Source: Naematelia aurantialba
Taxonomy: Eukaryota > Basidiomycota > Tremellomycetes > Tremellales > Naemateliaceae
Assembly: GCA_021527695.1 (NCBI GenBank)
Contig: JAKFAO010000007.1
Span: 558,001-622,000 of the forward strand
Direction: 5' to 3'
Length of the DNA: 64,000 bases
Shown here: piece by piece, positions 22,901 through 33,300 of the stretch
Layout: each line of letters begins with the position of its first letter
Position numbering within the stretch: position 1 is the first letter of the stretch
The notes under the pieces: generated by a model
Seen by the model: only the letters and a program-made list of their open reading frames with translations
The model's database searches: none
What the model was told of the DNA's origin: nothing
Translations under genes and position numbers: made by a program

Positions 22901-23035
22901 AAGTTTGCCAGTAGCACGGTGGAGCCGGGATGGCTCGCGACGATGGAGGAGCGCGTGGTGGATGTAGCCATGTGGAAGGGCGTGGACCACGTCTTGCTCA
23001 AAGAGCTAGAGGGGGTGTGGTGGGGCGTCGACTAG
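19954..23035 (+). CDS. SWI1: SWI1-like ARID subunit of SWI/SNF
   Basis: Swi1/BAF250 is the large ARID-containing subunit of the SWI/SNF nucleosome remodeller. Three exons (19954-20187, 20251-20829, 20888-23035) give 986 residues. The N-terminal 215 residues are Pro/Ala/Ser/Gln-rich, as in the family. The ARID domain spans about 216-350 (QFLISLSNYHRI, VAGVWVDLVDLFMAVMRTGG, LKQPESDVWKGFLAN) and is split by intron 20830-20887. A basic GKKRKRDKK nuclear signal follows at about 480. The long C-terminal region, with QRYKVEYQPLHVPMHALGGW and an all-helical part starting HELGIVDMEAVLMSLRSRMP, resembles the Swi1/BAF250 C-terminal domain. Other ARID proteins were considered, but the combination fits SWI1 best. 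The downstream exon is unusually long and intron-free for this region. Confidence 0.82.
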
Positions 23036-23810
23036 CGGCACGTTGCGTCGCGCCGAGTGGGGTGAAGCGTACGTGTATTCGTCTCGCTTTGGATGCTGGG
23101 GTGCCGGGTGTGGGTGTTGGGTGTCGTGTCGGTGTTGTGTCGGTGTAGTATCGGATCATACGTAGACGGCATAGAGCCGGCGACGCGGCGACGGCGACGG
23201 CGACGGGCAAACAGAGCAGATATAGCCGGCGGGAAAGCGAGCAGACCAGAGTGGACAGCCGGGAGACAGACAGACAGCAGACAGACAGAGACGGAAGACA
23301 GAGACGGAAGACAGAGACGGAAGACAGAGACGGAAGAGACAGACAGAAGCGGAAGAGAGAGCAGACAGAGACGGACAGAGACGGAAGACAGAGACGGCAG
23401 AGACAGGCGACAGAGACAGACGACAGACGACCACGCATTGTTGTTTATATTCCTCATATTGCATAGTGTCTCATCGCTAGTGGAGTCACCAGTCAGCAGG
23501 ACGCTGCATGCACCGTGTATCAGCGTGGGCTGCACGATTGAGACAGTCGGCACGCTTAGCCTGCACGCTTAGCCTGCAAGCTCAGCATCTCGGGAACATG
23601 CTCGTCGGTGGTATGTAGCACAGCTGGCGGGGGCCCAGACGCCGAAATTGCTTCCGCGCCGAGCCCGTGCGTCGAGAGTTCTGGAAAGTTGCCAATTCGT
23701 AGGCGCAACTCACGCTGGACGACGTCGCGTTCTTGCCTTGTCGTGCATCTCGATAGACGATATACCACACCAGTCCCAGACTAGAGCAGCGCAGTAGAGA
23801 GATACGTACG
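23036..23810. repeat. Intergenic region with GACAGA/GACGGAAGACAGA repeats
   Basis: At about 23260-23430 there are interlaced (GACA)n and AGACAGAGACGGA units, purine-rich on the plus strand. Flanks carry GGCGACGGCGAC runs near 23190. No gene is visible; the open frames here are repeat translations. Confidence 0.75.
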
Positions 23811-25719
23811 ATGGGCGACCCGAAACCGCTTACGGCTTATCAGCAGACTTATCACTGGCGGGTGGGTCTTCTCCACCCCTCCTACATTCCTTCACTGCTA
23901 CACTGCTACACTTCTACACTTCTGCGCTTCTACACTTCTACACTTCTACACTTCTGCACTTAGAATCCTACACTTCTACACTTCTGCACTACTACATTAC
24001 TTCATTGCTACGCTCCCTTGCATCTCCACAACCCCGCTAGTGTGAGGTATGGAGGCTCCGCCGTTCCCCTGTTGCTCCCATTCGCTCAAGCTGCTTGAGC
24101 CCCTGGATCTCTGACACCGCTGACGGCAGTAGAACAAAAACTGCGGACCGTGGGCTCAGGAATGGATCAAAGCCACCCTCCCTGGGCTAAGCGTGCAACA
24201 AGGCCCGCAGAGCGCCAAGATCGTCGAGGTCATCAACGTTTCAGGCGACTGTGATCTCGGACAACGGAAGGGCAAGTGAGTAGGCGACTCTGCCATCTTC
24301 TGGAGCGTGTCAAAGCCCTGACCAACCTCTGTTGCCATGCTCAAATTAAAACTCTCCGATGTGAATGTGTATCGTCTCCTGACTGATGCCAACTGCAGGC
24401 TCCTGACCATCTACGACCTCGAGGTCGAGGCGTCCTGGGCGGGCATCGCAGAGGACGGCACCGAGGTCAAGGGGAATGTCAAGATACCCGAGGTCAGCCA
24501 CGAGGCTATCGACGGCTTGTCGGACTATGTCGTGCGTCCTCGCATCCTCCTCCAGACCACTCTTCTCCTCCCTCTCCTTCTTGGGTGCCCGCTCTCTCTT
24601 CTCTCCCCCCCCTCTCTCTCCACACTTCTCCCCATCTCTCCTCCCTCTCTTCTCACATCGCGTTCACTCGAACTCACGGATCCGCAGTATGAATTCCGTC
24701 TGACCGGCACCTCGACGCCAGCAGCGGAAGCTCTCCTCGCGTACCTCAAATCCGCCTTTCCGCCCATCCTGTCCGACACGTTCAACGGGCTTCGCCCCGC
24801 CCTGCTTGCGGTCCACGGCAACGCCGATTCTGCAGCCAGCTCAGGCACGTCCACCCCTGCTCCTGCTCCCGCTGCAGCGTACACCCCGGCACCTCCCGCT
24901 CCTTCTGTCGCTGCCGAGCCAAAGGAGGACAAGACAAAGGAGAAGGGAGTGGGCAGTACGTCGACGGTCGAGGTTACCGCCCAGCTGCAAGCGAGCGCGG
25001 ACGATATCTGGGGGCTGTTGACGGACGAGGCGCGGATTCCAATGTGGTCACGCTCTCCCGCCAAGGTGAGTGCCTGAGAAACCCCTGACGGGTCATCGCT
25101 GGATAGCCGCTGAGGCCTTGTAGATGAACTTGACTCCTGGTGCACCGTTTGAGCTCTTTGGCGGCAATGTGAGGGGCAAGATTGACCAGGTGGAGAAACC
25201 GACAAGACTCGTGCAGTCGTGGCAAGCACGGCACCCCAATTGGCCATCTGGTGCGCGATCTACGAATCCATCCCTATCAGGGTCGGCTGCATCGGCTGAC
25301 TGGACACAGATCATTTCGGTACAATGACGATCGTGCTCAAGCAGGGATCCGACTCGACCACGGCCACGTTCACGCTCGAGGGTGTACCGTCAGGTCAGGA
25401 AGCGGATATTGAGAAGGCTCTTGACAGCTTCTACATCCGAGGGCAAGTCTTTGTATCTCTTTTTACGTGGCGCGCCATGTGCTGACGGAACCGCTGTAGG
25501 CTCAAACAAATGGGGTTAGTATCATCTTCATCTTGCCGCTCCTTCCGCACACCCATCACCCGCTCGCGTCCCACGACCAAGAGCCGGCGGAAACTGCGGA
25601 CCGGGTCGAGTGCGCCGCCGGCACCGGTGTCCGCGTCGACCTCTCAGGTTCTAGGGCTTGCCGCGCTCGTGGGACTGTCGGCGGTGTTGGTGGGGATCGT
25701 GTATTCTTCGTTCCGGTAG
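23811..25719 (+). CDS. AHA1: AHA1, activator of Hsp90 ATPase, with hydrophobic C-terminal tail
   Basis: AHA1 binds the middle domain of Hsp90 and stimulates its ATPase. Seven exons: 23811-23861, 24133-24275, 24399-24531, 24688-25065, 25124-25250, 25310-25442, 25500-25719 (394 residues). The N-terminal domain begins YHWRNKNCGPWAQEWI and contains LTIYDLEVEASWAG and YEFRLTG. A Pro/Ala linker leads to the AHSA1/START-like C-terminal domain (LLTDEARIPMWSRSPAKMNL, FELFGGNVRGKI, SWQARHPNWPSDHFGTM, LDSFYIRGLKQMG). After the normal end of the family there are about 65 more residues finishing in QVLGLAALVGLSAVLVGIVY, a membrane-helix-like segment, then SSFR. A frame-preserving intron 25515-25583 could shorten this extension but keeps the helix. 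Intron 25443-25499 uses GC-AG; splicing at the nearby GT instead would break FYIRGLKQ. Confidence 0.9.
23893..23995. repeat. CTACACTTCTACACTTCTGCACT repeat in AHA1 intron 1
   Basis: About ten imperfect copies of CTACACTT(CTG/CTA) lie within the 271-nt first intron of AHA1 (23862-24132). They make it several times longer than the other introns of the gene. Confidence 0.8.
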
Positions 25720-26482
25720 TGTGGACATTGAATGTGGACTGATGCACCTTGTTTCTCGTGTAGGCTGGGCACATTCCTCTGACCGACAGCACGGCTTGTG
25801 GCTTGTGGGTTGTAGGGAGGATGAGACGAGGGAGAGGCGACATGTAGACAGGAGGACAATGCATTGCATAGCATCGGCATCTGGCATCGCTTAGACATCG
25901 TGCATAGGCATCGGGAATAGCCTACATACATCGTGCGTAGGCATCAAGCATAGGCATCAGGCATCAGGCACCCGAACATCCGAGCTTTGGAAGGACATGA
26001 TGTGTACCGTGTGCATAGGAAGATTGGGCGATGCAATGAGACTACTAAGACTACTAAGCGACTAAGCGACTAAGCGACAGCGGAGCGGGGCAGTTCAGCC
26101 ATCAACAGCTTCTTTTAGATATGTAAGTGAGTAGTAAGGGTAAGTGGTTACGTGCGTGGGGTGAGCGTGTAAGGAAGTAGCCGTAGCTCCGTAGCTCTGT
26201 GGCTCCACCGGCAGTGAGTATAAACTTGACTTGGAGCTTGACTTGGAGCTTGACTCGGAGCTTGACTTGTGCTTGACTTGGAACTCGACTTGGGCCTCGA
26301 CTTGGAACTCGGAGGGCGGAGGGCAGAAGGTAGAGGGCAGAAGGTAGAGGGCAGAAGGTAGAGGGCAGAGGGCAGAGGGTAGCGGGCGGAGGGTAGCGGG
26401 CGGGGGCAGAGGATAGAGCAGAGAGGGCGGGGACGAGCAGAGGGCAGAGGGGGTCAATTTGTTCGAAAGAGAGCCGGCGATG
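25720..26482. repeat. Intergenic region packed with short tandem repeats
   Basis: Successive arrays are GGCATCR(G/A)GCATA near 25885-25970, GACTAAGC near 26045-26080, a 12-bp CTTGACTTGGAG unit at about 26225-26300, and GAGGGCAGAAGGTA units at about 26310-26430. No coding sequence is supported. The minus-strand gene ending at 26483 begins directly after. Confidence 0.75.
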
Positions 26483-26661
26483 CTAGCGCGTCGCGAGCTC
26501 GGACAAGGCAATCAGCACGATCTGGGCCTCGGGTCGGCCCATGTAATATGGAGGAGAGACGTTTTGGCGCCAGTAATTTGCGAAATTGAGCAGTGCCATG
26601 CGTTCCTGTGGTGTCCTGCGTTGCGTCAGCAACTCGCTCGCACGTGACAGCAGCGACAACG

Positions 26662-26753
<92 letters not shown>

Positions 26754-28026
26754 AACGACAACGACAACGACAAGCATAAGAGGTAGCAGCAGCGGCAGGA
26801 CGGGAATTAATTTGACAGTCTCAGAGCTTCGGCCTATCCCCACCGCCTCCCCCGCCTCCATCTCCACGCCGGGTCTCGCTCGGGCTTACGTCAACGCCCT
26901 CGCCGAGTGGCAGACTCAGCCCGGAACCGACCCCGGGGCCTCCTTTGATCCTAGGCGGGGGGGGTCAATTGGCGGAGTTGGAACGAAGGAAGGGCATGGA
27001 ATAATCTGAGGCAAGGCGGGAGATGGGCTGGTTGGGTGTGAAGTGAGGAAGCGTGGAAGTAGCTAGGTGAGATGGTGGCGAAGAAGGCACTCGTCTGCAT
27101 GAGGTGGGTAGGACAAGTAGGGTGTTTGGTGTGTAGGACACGAATTACGGTGTGTAGGATAGAAGCAGCTGTGTAGGATAGAAGCAGGTGTGTAGATAGA
27201 GTAGGTACGTAGAAGAGCAAGTACGATGTAGGATAGCAAGGAAGGTATGTAGATTCGCAAGTAGGATGTAAAAAACAAACAAGTGGCGTGGCAAGCTGGA
27301 CACGGTTGAGGCATGGCGCGATGACAGAGAGTCATGGCGCGGCAATCACGCAGGATGAGACCGAAGCACACCAGCGTCTATGCTGCTGGCTTGAAGGAGA
27401 GCGGGGAAGACAGAGAATCGGCGTGGGAATGGAAACGGCCACAATCTCCGAGGAGATGCGCGATGCACGAGCTCGCGATACTCACAGTGGCAGCCGTTGA
27501 AACGCGCGCTTTTGCACCAGCCGCGTCAGCGTTTGCACTTCGATGAGCCATGTCTTGACGCCCATGCCGGGACCTTGCGTCGTGATGAGCGTGTCCATGA
27601 GGCGGTTGAGGCAGTCTAGACTGGCAGACGAGTCAGCTTGATGTCTGGCTTGGCGAAGTCTGACAAGACGCGCACTGCGAGAGAGGAGGCTCTCAAGTGC
27701 TGGGCTAAGAAGGCAAGTGAGGCAAGTGAGGCAAGTGAGGCAAGTGAGGCAAGCGAGGCAAGTGGCCTAGCATGGCCGATGTGAGATGCGGGAGGGCACG
27801 AGGGTGGCGTGCGGCGTGCAGTGGCAAAGTGGCATGTGGCGGCGAGAGCGAGTGTACAATGTACGTGTGCTTACTATTTGTCGACCATGTGAAAGTGCGG
27901 ATTGAGGACAGGCGCCGCTTTGAGCTGCTGGATCTCCACTTGCACACCGATGAGCGCGCCGCCCATGCCCATGCCGATGGTGCTGCTCCCGCCGCCGCCG
28001 AAAGCAGAGGTCATGCGTGCCAGCAT
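26483..28026 (-). CDS. Unrecognised conserved-looking small protein, about 138 residues
   Basis: Three exons fit in phase: 27875-28026, 27486-27620 and 26483-26615. The product starts MLARMTSAFGGGG and continues with VQVEIQQLKAAPVLNPHFHM, VDKYLDCLNRLMDTLITTQG, KTWLIEVQTLTRLVQK and LTPQERMALLNFANYWRQN, ending IVLIALSELATR. The compact, charged helical sequence and the exact phase match across both junctions argue that it is real, although I cannot name the family. Introns are 254 nt (27621-27874) and 870 nt (26616-27485), very long for this region and full of simple repeats. A 40-nt intron (28044-28083) in the 5' leader is also plausible; upstream sequence in frame has no credible coding. Confidence 0.6.
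26655..26772. repeat. (GACAAC)n hexanucleotide microsatellite, about 19 units
   Basis: The array is nearly perfect, with two GAC insertions, and lies inside the 870-nt intron of the minus-strand gene. On the transcribed strand it reads (GTTGTC)n and sits about 40 nt upstream of the 3' splice site, where it acts as a long polypyrimidine-like tract. The open frames on both strands (Thr, Asn-Asp, Val, Leu-Ser repeats) are translations of the array. Confidence 0.95.
27712..27769. repeat. (GAGGCAAGTG)n, about five to six units, in an intron
   Basis: A 10-bp tandem repeat inside intron 27621-27874 of the minus-strand gene. A second, looser array of GTGTGTAGGATAGAAGCAG units occupies 27120-27215 in its larger intron. 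Confidence 0.85.
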
Positions 28027-30305
28027 GTCACTGGCGCGAGGGACTGCAAGCCTCGAGGGATCAGTCTGACGGCCGACAGGTACGCGGTGGGTTCTTGCTG
28101 TTCCAAGCTGGACTGTATGCCGCGCGTGTTCTCGGTTCTGGTGCCAAGAGAACGTTGCGCGTGCTTTTGTGGTATTGCACGGAATGCGCGTTTCTAGACG
28201 AGCGAAGAGCGGAGAGTAGAGTGGAGACTGGTGGTCGAGGAGAAAGAGAGGGTGTTACCCCCGTTTTAAAGATAAACTCTAGTCGGTGTACGAGGCGGAT
28301 GTGCGGTGTGTTGTGAGCGTGTGTGCGATGACTGATACAGTTACTGGTTCTTCCCCGCTGAGAGGTGCGCGGAGTTATCGCCAGCATGACGGCGTTCTTG
28401 GCTGAGAAGGATAGAAAGGGAAATACGGCGAGGGGGGTGTCTCGCCTGTGTTCATTTGCGAGGGATGTGAAAAGAAGTGCAGGACGACGACAAGGGGAGG
28501 ACCGGAGGGGAGCGACCGTGGGTGACGACGGCGAGGGCGAGGGCGAGGGCGGGGGCAGGGGCGACGGGCTGCACAGGCTAACGCGCGGGTGACGGATGCC
28601 AACGGAGGGCAGCCGAGCAGCCAAGGAGCCGAGGGGCGGGGAGCGAGCCAGGGCGCGGGCTTGAGAGGACCTGCGAGGCAAAGGTCGGGTCGTCGACGGG
28701 GTGATGGACGCGCGCGAAGGCGTGCTGGACGACCAAGGAGGGGAGCAACACGGAGACGCTGCGAAGCCAGCGGTCGCGGTCGCTCCGGGCTGCTGCTGAT
28801 CTGTCGCTCGCGGCGCCAGCGCCAGCAGCTGTGCGCTTTGCGCTTCGTGCGCGGTGTTTGCACCTGTGTTCAGACTCCGCTCTCGTCGGTGGCGGAACAG
28901 GGCGAGGACGAGCACGGAACCACTGGGCGCGGTGAAATGGTGCGGATACCGGGCAGACGCGAAGGGAAGGGCGATGACGGGAGTCGGTGAGTGCTCTATG
29001 CTCTATCAAAAGAGTTTCAGAAAAGTCCCCCACGGTCTCCGCCATGAACAAGGGATGCACGATCAGTCGGTCACGCCGCGTACGGTCAGCCAAGGAGCGC
29101 ACTGAGGAGAGGGCGGAGATGGGCAGTACGGGCGGGGTGGACTGCGGTTAGCGGTCGGCTGTTGCGGCTGTTCAAAGACGTGTACTGCCGCTGACAAGAT
29201 AGGAGTGCGATCGGTGATATAACCGCAGAACAGTGACGAGTGCCTGCTGCGTGCAAGTGCAGCGAGTGCAACGGGCGGCGGGGTTAGTCAGGGCGAACCG
29301 GTCGTGCTCGCGCAGATTCCGCCGTCGCGGGAATCGCCAGTGGGTCGGGAAGGACAGCAGTGAACGGAGCGCAGGGCTTACGAGCCGCCGGAGAACCAGA
29401 CGGGGGTCGATCGCGTCCTGGGCGACAGAGTGGCTCGTGTAAAGGATGGCACCGCAGCGGCGGAGACGAGATACGAGATACGAGATACGAGCGCACGTTG
29501 TCTCGTTCAGGCTAGATCAGCAATCAGTATAGTGCAGATAAGCAAGGGGTGCGATAGTGGCGAGCGCTGCATCCACAAGTCCACGTCGCAAACCGTCCCA
29601 GACCCATGGCACCACCTTCCACCCAGTTCAGCACGCTCGAATGGTAGTATATCAAGTGGTGGTATATCGAGTGACAGTATACCATGGCGAACAAGGCTAC
29701 CTCACCACCGCGACGCACTCAAGGCTAGCCATATGCAGTTGACCGTGAGCAGTCGATGGGGCCGATGGACAGGGACACCGAGCACAGACACAGCAACAAA
29801 GAGAGATATACGTCCAAACTATGGGAAGCCAAAGTGAGAATACGATGACGACCCTCAAACAAGGACGCGGTGTCGGTCTCGCATACCCCGCTGCACGGCT
29901 CCCCCATCTGCTCAGAGAGTAGGAGGGAGACACCGCACACACTTGGCGCTGACAGGCGTATAGGAGTGATCCCGACGAGCCAGCTGGTGAGGGTTGCATG
30001 TAGAGAGAGGTGTGAACGGTCGCTCGAAATTCTCTTCTGGCCAGCGGAATCAATTTGCAGAGCAGTCAAGCAGGAACCCTGGTTGCATGCAGGCTGTGGC
30101 AACGAATGTAGAGGGTATATAAAGTGCAGGGTAAGCTCTACAACCACCCGTCTTGCGCGACAGGTTCGTGCTTCTGATCGTTCCTCGTCGTGCATTGCCT
30201 CCAATGCCACATTTCCATCACCACTAGCGCCCAAGATTACCGAATCGTCGGAACAGATTGCTACCCGTTCCACTTGACGCTGGCGGTTCCAGCATCTGGC
30301 TGCGT
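28027..30305. other. Intergenic region, 2.3 kb
   Basis: It lies between two minus-strand genes. The ORFs are arginine/serine-rich with no conserved features; GAGATAC triplets at 29470-29490 and TATACC-type short repeats at 29640-29680 are present. I see no gene. It would hold the promoter of the 26.5-28.0 kb gene and the 3' flank of the RasGEF gene. Confidence 0.45.
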
Positions 30306-33300
30306 TCATACAGTCCCTATTCGCGCATAAGCTTGGCTTCCCGACCGTGAGTAAGATCCCGCCAGACTCGACAGGGTTTGCGAGACTCGGCTAGACTTGC
30401 AAGAGTCGCCCGAGGGGATTCTCAAAGAGCCATGAAGCAAGTCATAAGACAATGAATAGCACAACTCACATCCTCGCTGGCAATGACCGGCTCCACGACC
30501 AACCGCTTGAACGTCGGCGAAACGTCCCCCCTCACCATCGGCCCCCTGTCTTGACACTCTGAGATGACAGATACGATATCGGCAAATCGCGCAAACTTGT
30601 CCCACTGGATCATGCCGTTGGGACGTCGATCGTCGCTGCGCACCGCTTGTAATCGATTTACGAGACTCAGGATTGTCATCCTTGATGAGTGTCAGCGCTC
30701 CTTACAGATCTTTCGGGTTCATGACGACGCCGCAAGCCGTAAGTGTACGGTGCGGTCGTCCAGAGACCCGAAGATCAATAGGGACAGCAAATGATATGTA
30801 AGTGCGGGTAGGAAGGAAATCACATGCAGGTATAGGGCGATAGGTGATAGGCCGAGAACAGGAAACGCCCGGGCCACTTACAAAAGCGGTATAGCGGAGC
30901 GACCGTGAGCGAGGTCCGCAGCTATGGCCTTTCGATACCGCAGGTACCCTCCTCGCGGCTCCATGAGGTCCATGTGGCTCTTGAAATCCTGCTGCAACGC
31001 CGGCGCCGCCTGCGCGACGACGAGCTGCTGGGTCTGCGCGAGGCGGTGTACCGACGTCTCGCTCATGCCTGATGTGATCGCGTAGAGGCAGTCGTAGTTG
31101 TTCAGCCGCCGCAGCTGGTGCGCGATGAGCATGAAGCGCTCGTATATCCTCGCACGATGTTTAGCCTTTGGGCTCGCGAGAATCATGGTCGTCACCCTGT
31201 CAGAACAGCACGTCAGCTGGCCATTCGGAGAGTTGAACGTGATGCCGCGAATCAAGGCGTCGAAAAATCCAACGTTTTAAACAGTCAAACGGGATACGGT
31301 GAATCAAAGGGTCGAACAGTAACGAGTCAAAGGGATACAGACGACCTCACCATCTCGAGATATGGTTGAAAAACAGTATACTCTGCCCTACAGGCCCGTC
31401 TTTCTCCTTACCAAGATCGTGCCGAAAGACATCCCTAGGCTGAGGAATTAAGCAGTCATTCTTACCAACTGGCACGTAGAGACTCACTCGGATAGCGGCG
31501 AAGAGTGCCCATTGCATCCGAGTCAGGTTCACCGCCACGTCATTAGCATCCTGCTGGACGACGTATGCCCACGCCGAGGCCCACTGCGAAAAGCCCAGAT
31601 CGTCGTCGCCCAACCCGAAGCGGCTCACAGATGCGGCCGAGTCGGCAGCGCTGCCACGTCCGAGCTTTGTGCGAGAGCGAGTGTTGCTGCGTTTGAGCTG
31701 CACAGCGGAGCCGTTGGGTGATTTGGGTGACGACGCAGGTGCTCGCAGACTCGAACCCCTGGACAAGCTGGGATGTAAGTCGCCGCGCAAGCTCGCTGAC
31801 AGATTCGAACCCCTGGACAAGCTCGTCTGGAGATCGGTGTGCAGGCTCGCTGACAGATTGGACCCCGTGTCCAAGCTCGTCTTCTTGTCGGAGCCATCAT
31901 GCAAGCTCGCTTGGAGATCACCGCCGACAACCAAGCTTGCTGTTGATACAGTGCGGCTCGACGGCGTCTTCTCCTTGTCGCCAAAGTCCAACGCATCGAC
32001 GTCATCCGAGAGCTCGCGATCGACATCAAGGCCGGTACTGGTGGAAGTGATGGACGGGGCTGCCCTCTTCTCACCAAATGACCATGACGCGTCGAGATCC
32101 ACGACGTCCATTATCGACCCTTGCACACTGACCAGGTCGGCGGTAAGGTGCGCCATGAATGTGTGTTTGAGCAGCAGATCGACGACATCGCGAAAGAGGC
32201 CACGGGTTTGTTCTGAAGCGAGATCGCCTGGGTACCTCTTCGTCCATTCTAATAAGGCCCCAGTCATCCTGGACACCGATCAGCCCAAATCCCAGACAGG
32301 CGCGGCAGATGTGAAGGAAGTAGCAACAGAGAGCACAAAGTTGACGCCAAGGGCAAGGAGGAGAAATGACCGACCAACAGGGATAAGGTAGACGGACGTC
32401 GCCGTAGGCACAGCCTGAACTCACCTCATCAGCGCCCACCTTCGCTCCTCATCACTAGCAGAATCCCGCTCTACCTGGCGAAACCGCTCAAGAAACTCAG
32501 CCATCAGCTGGTGGGTGTAGCAGAATCGGCGAAACGTCAACAAGAATGCTCGGACAAAGCGCTCGTCTACAATCGTCCGCCTGTCAGCTTAGTTGTACTG
32601 CCACTGGAGTAAGGCTTAGCTGACTGGTGGCAGAGGTGATAGCTGTGAAGAGTTGGTTCATCAAGCCGTCCAAGCTGGTGTATGGGGATAGAGATTCGCT
32701 GCATCGTTCATCAGAGTTTTCTCTCGCCACTTCACGCGCCGTGTGAGCACTCACGGAGCCCGTACTGCATTGAGCCGGGTGTCAAGGATATGTTCAGCAG
32801 GCCGTTGCGCAGATGGTGACGCTGGCGCAGGCACAGCTGCGGATCCCGTCCCCTCAGTCGACAGGCTACTACGTCCCCCGGCACTGTCTCGTTTATCATT
32901 ACCGGTCGAGGGCTTGGAGCCCATGATCCATTGCAGGCTGCTCGAGCTGGACCGTGTATCTGAAACATGTCCGTCTCCGCCGTGTCCGCCGGGCCCACGC
33001 TCGTGGCCGCTTTTGCCCAGTTCGGGCCCGCGCCGATACCACATGAACCGATCTGCGCCGGAGGAAGCGTCCGAGTCGGGTGACACGAGGCTGTCGAGCG
33101 GTTTCATCGTTGCAGTCTTCGTCTTCAACTGAGCGGGAGCCGTCTCGGCGGTCGAGTCGACCGATGATTGGCGCTCGCGGCGACCTGTGGCTCGAACATT
33201 AGTAAAGCAGCACGAACGCGAAGGGAGCCGGAGCGCATGTCTGGGAATGGAGAAATCGGCGCTCAGTGTAGGGAGCAGGCGGCGGGGAGATAGGGAAAGG

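Noticed and set aside
22213..23001. 262-codon minus-strand ORF opposite the ARID gene
   Set aside because: It mirrors the third exon of the plus-strand gene, which has family features; the antisense frame has none.
26459..27009. Long open frames made of Thr, Asn-Asp, Val or Leu-Ser repeats on both strands
   Set aside because: They are translations of the (GACAAC)n microsatellite within an intron; only the last minus-strand exon (26483-26615) has protein-like sequence.
28061..28915. 284-codon minus-strand ORF upstream of the small unrecognised gene
   Set aside because: The composition is Arg/Ser/Pro-rich without conserved features, and a likely 5' leader intron removes part of it.
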